A stretch of 64,000 bases of DNA. Origin: Amanita rubescens. Lineage: Eukaryota > Basidiomycota > Agaricomycetes > Agaricales > Amanitaceae. Positions 56,601 to 64,000 of the stretch are shown here, in pieces. Position 1 is the first letter of the stretch; every line of letters starts with the position of its first letter. A model generated the notes under the pieces. That model made no database searches, was not told the DNA's origin, and saw only the letters and a list, made by a program, of their open reading frames with translations. Position numbers and translations under genes: made by a program. The DNA lies in contig WION01000202.1 of the NCBI GenBank assembly GCA_015039365.1, forward strand, positions 36,707 to 100,706, read 5' to 3'.

Positions 56601-59600
56601 GTCTTTTGTAGGCCTGTAATAACGCATTTATCAGATTATATTTCGAGCACTACATGCGACAAACCTTGTGGCGATGGCCTTTGTGATATCCTCTTCAAGA
56701 GGTTCAAGCCTGGCACCGTATGCAAGAAGCGCAGCCGTCATCGCATAGTCCCGCTCATGGATAGCAAGGACAAGGGGGATTATGACATTGCCCCAAACGA
56801 TGCGTGGAGAATTGATGACGGCGTTTATGTTGGGATCGCACCTCATGATAGTCGAGGCAAGTTTAACTTTCTTCGCAGCAACGATACGGTAAAAGATGGT
56901 GCGGAATTGACCATCGGCAGGAGATGAAGTTGCGCCGCCCAGGATCAATCTTTCTGCAATCGCACAAGCTTCGTCTTCGTCCAACCTAAGCATAGTCAAC
57001 GCCAAAGGATGAACGTCCAAAGTGTTATTCTGAGTCGAAGCCTTCACATCGACACCAGCCGCAATGAGATCTTCGATGATAGAAACCGAGGCGAAGATAA
57101 TAGCGTATGCCAAGGGGTTCAAGCCGAAATCCCAATCAGCGGCGTTGAGATCAAATACATCAGGTTCGTTGGTGTTATCGTCTGGGATTTCATCTCCGGT
57201 GGGCGCTTCTCGCTTTTCCTCTTCTCTCCCCTTCGACGGCTTTTTCTTGTTATTTTCATCGTCATTATCCTCATCTTCGTCCATACCGTCCTCGTCGTCA
57301 GCTTCTTCTTCGCCAATCTCCATTACTCCGTCATCTTCAGAACTCCAATCGTCCTCGGACGAGGGGCGTTCTCGCTCGCTCTTCTTCTCATCGTCAGATT
57401 CCTCTTTAGTCCCCGCTTTCGCTGCTTCTTGGTTCTGTGCACTCCTTTCCAATAATTTGCGGACAACCGTCACTTGATCGTGCTGGATTGCGAGATGCAA
57501 CGAGGTCCGTCCGTCGACGAGGCGAGCTGTCATCCTAGCACCAGCATCTACAAAATCGCAAGTGATCTCCGTTGCGTTGCACAAGATAGCAAAATGGAGA
57601 GGTGACCGTCCGACATGATCTCGGCGGCTGAGATCCACGCCTTCTTTGATCATATTGACGACGGTAGACCTGTCATGAGCAGCGATCGCGGAAAAGAGAC
57701 GCTCCGTTGGTCCAATGTAAACTTGAGCGCTCCATTCTCCTGCATCAATGGGGTTGAAACTGCCTGTAATGATCTGACGGCCTGGATTTTCTTGCACAAA
57801 GCTAGCGCGAGTGTAAGTAGACCCAAAATAGATCATAAAAGGAATACGAACGAAACACGGCCACGTATATAGACTTCGTCCTCCTTGGTTTGCAATTCAC
57901 GTTCTGCTTCGTCAATTGGTTTATGACAGCACTGTTACAGCAATTAGCATGTTAACATCAAGGCGCAACTTGACTTACTTCGCAACAATCTTCCATACAT
58001 TCTTCAATAGTGCCGAAGAAAGCGGGATGGCGGTGCAATCTTCTCCCCTTGTTCTTGGGGTTGAACGTAGCTTGCGATGAGAATTAGGATATTACAACTC
58101 CAGAGAATGGAAGCATACAATTCATGCCTAGATCCTGCAATAATGTCAGAAAGCATGGATAGGAGAGCAATGACCAACGTACTGTTTGATATATCAATCT
58201 ATCAGTTCTACGAGCGTCCCACCCGGGACCGTAGGGTATATGCAAAGAACCAACATCGTAATCGTTCATGTCAAGCTCTTCGAGTTCAGCGAGAGACTTG
58301 AGATCGTTCCTGTACTTGCGCTTCATTTTCCTAGATCTCCAAGGGACACCTGGACGTCCGCGAAGATCACGACGAGCCCGCAGGAACGACTGGCGTTCAT
58401 CAAACGTAGCTAATTGCTCGAGCACCAAGATCCTTGCCAATCCTTCTACCCTCACAATCGAACGTTCGAATATCTTCAAACCGTCAGCCCAAAAGGTTCC
58501 AAAGGATGAGAGACAATACTTACAGTAGGGTCGATGTCGGCTCTGACGAGGCTCGGGACATAGATTTCGAAACCACGCCTAGCATACTTCGACAATCGGA
58601 CTTCGTAGGACGGAGATCTACGGGTAACGTCGGTAGTATTGCATTGACGCATCATGGCGACGATAGCTCTTGGGTTTGCCCATACACGTGCACCATCGTA
58701 GGCACAACACGGAGCATCTATGTCGAAACCCGCAAGGATTTCTGCGGGGGAATGATACAGGCGGAGAACAATTTGTACCGAGCGGTAGGGGTATTGGGCT
58801 AGAAAAAAAGTGTTATCAATCGAGCGAAAGCGAACGATAGAAGTGGGCTTGCAGTGGATAGATATAGCATTCTTTGTCCGAACACATGTAACATCCCAAG
58901 GGACAGAATCACGAACAGCCTCGTAGATGGTAATTATCTTCTTCTCTGCCTATATCCAATACGTCAGTCTCAGTGGTCCACCGTAAGCACAGATATGAAC
59001 TACTAACCTGTTCGGACGTCAAGCCCCACAAAAAAAGGTCGATATCTGAAGTCGGGTAAGCGGCCGAATGATAATATTTCCTGATTGCCCTCTTCGACAC
59101 CTTATCCGCATCCGAAAGCGGTGCTAAGCAAGCCAAAACCGATCCACCAGCCGCGATAACATTGCTCCAATCCTTGAGTTGCGACAACGATCCCTCCGAG
59201 AAAATGCTCCAATTCCTCTTGAACTCGTCCAAGTCCGAGACCATACACGGTTCACCTTCCTTCCTTCTCTTATCTTCGGGAACGGGCATAACGTGTTTCG
59301 CGTTGAGGTCCCGATCATCTTTGACGACGCGGGCGCGGGTTGTCCTGATGTCAGAAGGCGCTTCAAAAACGTCGACTATGCCGACGTAAGGGTTGGATAA
59401 TCTAGCGTTGGATCGATCAGTGGCCAGCAAGCGACGCAACTCCGTTTCGTCGTCCAAGGAAGGTTGCAAGACCTCGTCGAGGTTGATACCGGGGCCCCTT
59501 GGCAACGACGCAATGCGATGCAAGAATGCTTCAGCTTCAGCTGTTTGAACCATCGAGAAAGTAAGCCCTTTACTAGTGAAAAGACAAAGAACTGAGGGAG

Positions 59601-59649
59601 CGTACCTGTGCCCTTTTATATTCAAAGAATGGCGTAGAACGCGTGGCAT
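53644..59649 (-). CDS. Nucleotidyltransferase-like domain fused to ankyrin repeats, very large protein
   Basis: About 1,700 residues over many exons, MPRVLRHSLNIKGH at 59649 to AFVDIV and TGA at 53644. The N-terminal third has NTase-fold signatures: AAGGSVLACLAPL (Gly-Ser helix), then TSDIDLFLWGL (DxD), and YRSVQIVLRLYHSPAEILA followed by GFDID as possible third acidic residue. Next come a basic segment (RSRKMKRKYRNDLKS) and a Cys cluster (CMEDCCE then CCHKP, split by an intron). The remainder holds ankyrin units: RRDHVGRSPLHFAILCNATE, DGRTSLHLAIQHDQVTVVRK, FGLNPLAYAIIFASVSII, YRPLETALNRHDDIVQLLIS, ETPLQITAILRDSQG, GESPLTAAALSGKVGLLKVL and MHLAVEARSIKTVELLLA, with an acidic Asp/Glu-rich insert near 57200-57430, and a helical C-terminus. 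Function unknown. The NTase call is motif-based; activity is not proven. Confidence 0.7.
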
Positions 59650-60287
59650 CCTACCCAGTCAACGGAAGTCATATTAGTCGGGAGAATTGTCATGTGGACG
59701 AATTACGCGACGGGGCCGACGCGTTTTCTACTTTATTTAGGCAAATCAATTCATTCTCGCGCCCATCAGATTCAGAAGCATTGTTGTCTGCGACTCGTTT
59801 ATGGTTATCTTGACTCAAATATACTTAGGCTTTACAGATTCCTATCATTGATCTCTCCGACAGTGTCCGATCATCCTCCCCACCCCCGATGTTCTTGTCA
59901 CTTGAACGCTGTAAGGTCGGATACTAATCGTAACGAATCGAAGAGTCACGCCACTCAGCAAAGGAAATACCATCCGAGTATACCAATATCGAAAGGTATA
60001 AAAGTCTCGACTTTCACTCTTCCCCAGACATGCAACCATTTGCCTCCATTTCCAACTCCAATTCTCAAGTATATGCATGAAATGGATAAATAGGCGTCAG
60101 AAGTAAATGAAGTGGCGGGAAAAAACAAGCCAGAGCAGGAATATGATTTACACGTGATCCAGGAGATGCAGTCCAGATAAGGCAACCTGACTCGACTGGT
60201 ATGCTTCTGGCGTTCCCTGCCAGAGCCAGGATTTCACTCCCCCGCTCCATCTGGCGCAATATATCCGTCGCTCGTTCTCCTGAGAAA
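59650..60287. promoter_or_regulatory. Divergent intergenic region, ankyrin gene / CysRS
   Basis: Upstream regions of two divergently transcribed genes. No specific element or extra gene recognised. Confidence 0.4.
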
Positions 60288-63222
60288 ATGTCTATACAGC
60301 AACCACCTTGGTCTTTGCCTACCCCGCTGTCCCCTGAACCTTCACTTAAAGTGTACAACTCGCTAACGCGAACAAAGGTAAGCTATGCATTCATCATGCT
60401 GGATTTACCATTTAATGTCGTGAAGACAGATTTCGTACCGAAGGATGGGCGTCTTGTGAAATGGTATAATTGCGGTCCCACAGTTTATGATGCTTCACAT
60501 ATGGGTCATGCGCGGTATGCATTAGCCCTGGCGTCACTTTCAAATGATTGACAATGAAAAAAGGAATTATGTCTCGCAGGATATCCTCCGCCGTATCATG
60601 ACCGATTACTTTGGCTATGATGTTCATTTCGTAATGAACATCACAGACATTGATGACAAGGTCAATGCCATCGATCTTCGTTGACTATATCATCTTACAA
60701 ATTGTGTCTAGATCATTGAACGGGCCCGACAAAACCATTTATTCGACCAGTTTAAGGCGGATCTTGATAAATTGTCGCCTACCCTCGTTTCTCAAGTAGA
60801 GGAAGCTTGGTTGAACTATTTAAAGGAGCGTGTAAGCCGAGGACTTCCTCCTGATATGTGTTCGCAAGTATGGAGCGAAGAAACGTGGTCTACGCTTGAC
60901 AAACTCGTGCAAGATGTTGACTGGAAACGGGCGTGCCTGTCGAGGGAAGAAAAGTTTGACATGTATTTCTCCGCCACTGTAAGTCCGCGTGCAATCCACG
61001 ACGATCCGTTTTGTAATGAAACATAGAAACGCAGTTTCGTTGCATTACAATTAGCCAAGCGGCGGCTAGGCGGTGGTGAATGTGGTTTAGACGCTGCCTA
61101 TGAACTTGTTGAAGACTCTAAAGATGTTCTAACACGCTTTCTGGATTCTCAGGTCACTCTCCGAACCCTTTGTTGTATCTCTACTAACTTGAATTTATCT
61201 TCAGTACAAATCGACCGTAACCGATCCTAGTATTTCCCGGCAGTTGGCTGCATATTGGGAGCAAAAATTCTTTCAGGATATGGATCGACTAAAAGTTCGC
61301 AGACCTGACGTAGTCACTCGCGTCACGGAGTACGTACCAGAAATTGTCGCATTTGTTGAGGGTATCATGAAGAATGGATATGCCTACGAAGCCGAAGGGA
61401 GTGTCTACTTTGACACTCTGACGTTTGATAAAACAGAAATCCATCATTATGCGAAACTAGAGCCCTGGAGCAAAGGAAATCGAGAACTGTTAGAAGAGGG
61501 CGAAGGTATATATTGTGATGACTGGTTCCGATGTATTTTGTTGATATAACACCCCGTTAGGCGCACTGGCAACGAAGGCGGGTCGCAGATCACCATCCGA
61601 TTTTGCCCTATGGAAGGCATCTAAACCAGGCGAACCTTCTTGGCCATCGCCTTGGGGTCCTGGACGTCCTGGATGGCATATTGAATGCTCTGTCATGGCG
61701 AGCGCAATTCTAGGCAGTAATCTAGACATACATTCCGGTGGGATCGACCTCGCCTTCCCTCATCACGATAACGAAATGGCACAGTCCGAGGTACCATTAA
61801 AAATCAGGAAGTTCTATCCCCCTCTGACAGCATGTAGGCGTATCATGAATGTGAATCTTGGGTCAATTACTTCCTCCACACTGGCCACTTACACATAGAA
61901 GGACTCAAAATGAGCAAATCGTTGAAGAACTTTATCACTATTGACGTGCGCCAGTCGCTGTTCAAACATTGACGGTGTTGATCCCGCTATAGGAAACCCT
62001 TCAAAGATATTCCGCACGACAGCTTAGATTGGCGTTTCTCACACAGACCTGGAACGCGAAAGTGGACTTCTCCGAGTCACTCATGACTGGAGAAGTACGA
62101 AACATTGAACAAACGTTGAATGTACGCATTCAACGAGCCTCTGAATCAAGCCCTTTTAATCCATTACCATTTCCAGAACTTTTTCACGGTAGTTAGAGCA
62201 CTAATTCATCAATCTCGGTCGAACGCCTCGAGCTTCGATGGGTCTCACCGAAATAATGAACCAGAGAAAACGTTAAACTCTCGGTAACTTCACCTCCTCA
62301 TTCAATTTCGAGACTCTCACATTTTGGCGTGCAGTTTCTGTGAGAGCCAAAAATCGTTTAGAACGGCGTTGTGCGACTCGTTCAACACACCACTCGCTTT
62401 GGATGTTTTGAGAGAGCTTGTGTCACGGACAAATGTATATATCAATACCCAAGGATCAAAAGTAAATGTGGATCTTCTGGAAGCAGTGGCTCAGTGGATA
62501 TCCCGTATGCTGCGTATGTTTGGACTGGGTGAAGGCGAATCGACAGACATTGGCTGGGGCCAGGAAAATAAAGATAATGGCGCGGTTAACGTACGTCATA
62601 ATCCCCGTACTTGATTCTCTGATCTGATAAGATGCATTGCGAATCAGCGTGAAGAAATCTTGCTCCCTTACTTGCAGACTCTCTCTTCTTTCCGGGATGG
62701 CGTGCGTCGTGCGGCAATATCAAAAAATGAAAATGCATTGCGGGACATTCTGGTACTCTGTGACAAACTCCGCGATGTGGACCTCGTGCCGTTGGGCGTG
62801 GCCCTCGACGATCAAGAAGGTAAGCTTCCTGAGAATCTGTGGGATGTGTACCTGATGAGAGGTTGGTAGACGGGAAGGCTCTTGTGAAATTAGTGCCTCC
62901 TGCAGAATTGATCAAAGCTAGGGATGAGAAGCGAGCTATCCAAGAAGCAAAAACTGCCAAGAAAGCAGCGCATGTAGAGGCTGAGCGACAGAAGAAGCTT
63001 TTGAAACTTGAAAAAGGACGTTTGGCGGCGGAAGAGATGTTCAAGCCTCCTCATACTGCCGAAGGAACTTATGGTACTTGGGATGATCAAGGGATACCCT
63101 TAACGGACTCGGAAGGTAAAGAACTAAGTAAAAATCAGGCGAAGAAAGTCCGGAAACTATGGGAGGATCAGAGAAAGCTACACGAGGAGTTTTTAGTGTG
63201 GCAGAAAAGTGAGAGTGGTTGA
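60288..63222 (+). CDS. CRS1: Cysteinyl-tRNA synthetase
   Basis: The start [20 protein letters not shown] is followed by the class I signature: [20 protein letters not shown] (zinc-ligand Cys and HMGH as the HIGH motif), then [16 protein letters not shown]. The zinc site continues with [12 protein letters not shown] and [19 protein letters not shown]. The KMSKS loop reads [11 protein letters not shown]. Then come [40 protein letters not shown] and a eukaryote-type basic coiled C-terminal extension ([52 protein letters not shown]). About ten introns, all with frame-preserving solutions, including the 62287-62334 junction. No mitochondrial leader is obvious at this start. It charges tRNA-Cys in the cytosol; in most fungi a single gene also serves mitochondria. 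Confidence 0.9.
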
Positions 63223-63483
63223 TTGGAGGTACTTCCTTGCTATAATGAGAATGCAAAAATGAGAGAATTCATATCGGTCCTTGAGCATAGTAGGTTCTGT
63301 CCCACAAATTAAGCGTTGTAGAAGAAATCAGTTCAGTATGGTGACATTCGAAAGACTAAAGTCTTCGATCGCTTGAAGGAAATTATAAACTGTACTATTG
63401 AGTTGTAACCTAGATATCACATAATTCTACCTTCTGATTCGATGTCTGAATAATGTCCCTATCTGAGAGTCACGATAAATAAA

Positions 63484-64000
63484 TTAACTAGCAATGTCCC
63501 ATCCATCCCAGAATATGGGTGTGGGTGTATGCGCCGCTTCCGCGTCCCTGACTGGCGATTTCAATGCCACCGTCGCTGCGAGCTCGACGATCTTAATGCC
63601 AAAATCATCTTTATCAGCCTTCTTCCCTTTCATGGCCAAGATCATTGGGTCATTATTCCCAGCACTAGGGTTAAAGTACAATAGTCGCATGTCGACGGCC
63701 TCCATGACTTGAAGAAGGCGTCCGTTTTGCACGTCACGAACTTCTATAAAGTCTGGGGAGAAAAGGAGAACGTGATCCCCGCGGTAGGCAAAGGATTGTG
63801 CCTGGGTTTCCCATTTCACAAACCCGGCTGAACGGGATAGCGCACCACTCCTGGTAATATAAAAGCCGATTGCTTTCCCCGCTAAGCTGAGAGTTCAATA
63901 TAGGAGTTGCCAAACTTACTGTCGTAAATGACCATAGTTTCGTTTGACGAGACGCGGACCAAACCTAGTGTTTGGCTCCCTCTACTCGACTTTTTAATAC
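63484..64000 (-). CDS. Rho guanine-nucleotide exchange factor-like protein, C-terminal CNH domain (cut by window edge)
   Basis: Minus-strand exons at the right edge read GLVRVSSNETMVIYDTG, AIGFYITRSGALSRSAGFVK, WETQAQSFAYRGDHVLLFSP and DFIEVRDVQNGRLLQVMEAV, continuing RLLYFNPSAG and MILAMKGKK and ending FWDGWDIAS with TAA at 63484-63486. This is the end of a citron-homology (CNH) beta-propeller, which in fungi closes the Rom1/Rom2-type Rho1 exchange factors; the WETQAQSFAYRGDHVLLFSP block is typical. The DH and PH domains would lie to the right of the window, so the assignment to a Rho-GEF rather than another CNH protein is inferred. Confidence 0.7.

Noticed and set aside
57009..57477. Plus-strand frames rich in Ser, Phe and Val opposite the ankyrin gene
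   Set aside because: Antisense of the Asp/Glu-rich acidic insert; composition explained fully by the minus-strand coding sequence.
1..64000. CRISPR arrays, insertion sequences, bacterial operons, integrases
   Set aside because: The window is fungal with spliced genes; no short regularly spaced repeats or prokaryotic mobile-element genes were seen. No complete LTR or DNA transposon was recognised either.
1..64000. tRNA or rRNA genes
   Set aside because: No convincing cloverleaf with internal promoter boxes was found by eye; a covariance-model scan could still find one.

Overview
This is a eukaryotic window from a filamentous fungus, almost certainly a mushroom-forming basidiomycete (Agaricomycetes-like). 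The signs are dense short GT-AG introns (about 33-60 nt), microexons, families typical of Agaricomycetes (NACHT-WD40 NLR, Fic/fido protein with TPR-like N-terminus, F-box/LRR family, HSPA12-like Hsp70, Ser/Thr-rich GPI-anchored Kre9/Knh1-like protein), and orthologues of core fungal genes. No species can be named from sequence alone. All gene models were read by eye: exon borders are inferred from frame continuity, splice consensus and family knowledge.

Left part (1-18.5 kb) is an accessory, rearranged block. Two copies of an F-box/LRR-like gene lie in direct orientation about 4.8 kb apart; the left copy is cut by the window edge and frame-broken, the right one looks intact. Between them are an HSPA12-like Hsp70 remnant and an intact seven-exon Fic (AMPylation-type) gene, head-to-head with the right F-box gene. 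Next comes RRP46, then a segmental duplication: the RRP46 3' half plus part of SNU66/SART1 occurs twice (about 7.09-9.11 kb and 15.23-17.75 kb). RRP46 is intact only in the left copy and SART1 only in the right copy. Between the copies lies a NLR gene: MLKL/HeLo-like helical N-terminus, NACHT NTPase and about 14 nearly identical 42-residue WD40 repeats, carrying at least two frameshifts.

Middle part (18.5-37 kb): an aquaporin with altered NPA motifs, an MDR-type NAD(P)H oxidoreductase, a small membrane protein, a Q/P-rich protein with helical C-terminus, a secreted GH5 glucan beta-glucosidase head-to-head with the checkpoint kinase BUB1 (several frame breaks), the ataxin-2 homologue PBP1 with a PAM2 motif, and a secreted beta-propeller lactonase-like protein.

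Right part (37-64 kb): a coiled-coil nuclear-type protein, an intracellular GH13_5-type alpha-amylase, a GPI-anchored cell-wall protein, an endonuclease/exonuclease/phosphatase protein, a two-thioredoxin-domain protein disulfide isomerase whose first active site is split across 13-15 nt microexons, the ribosome-assembly WD40 protein SQT1/AAMP, a second beta-propeller paralogue, a 6 kb gene joining a nucleotidyltransferase-like domain to ankyrin repeats, cysteinyl-tRNA synthetase, and the C-terminal CNH domain of a Rho-GEF-like protein cut by the right edge.

The most interesting material is the reciprocally decayed RRP46/SART1 duplication bracketing an NLR, the NLR itself with homogenised ligand-sensing repeats, the Fic gene paired with an F-box family member, and the nucleotidyltransferase-ankyrin fusion.
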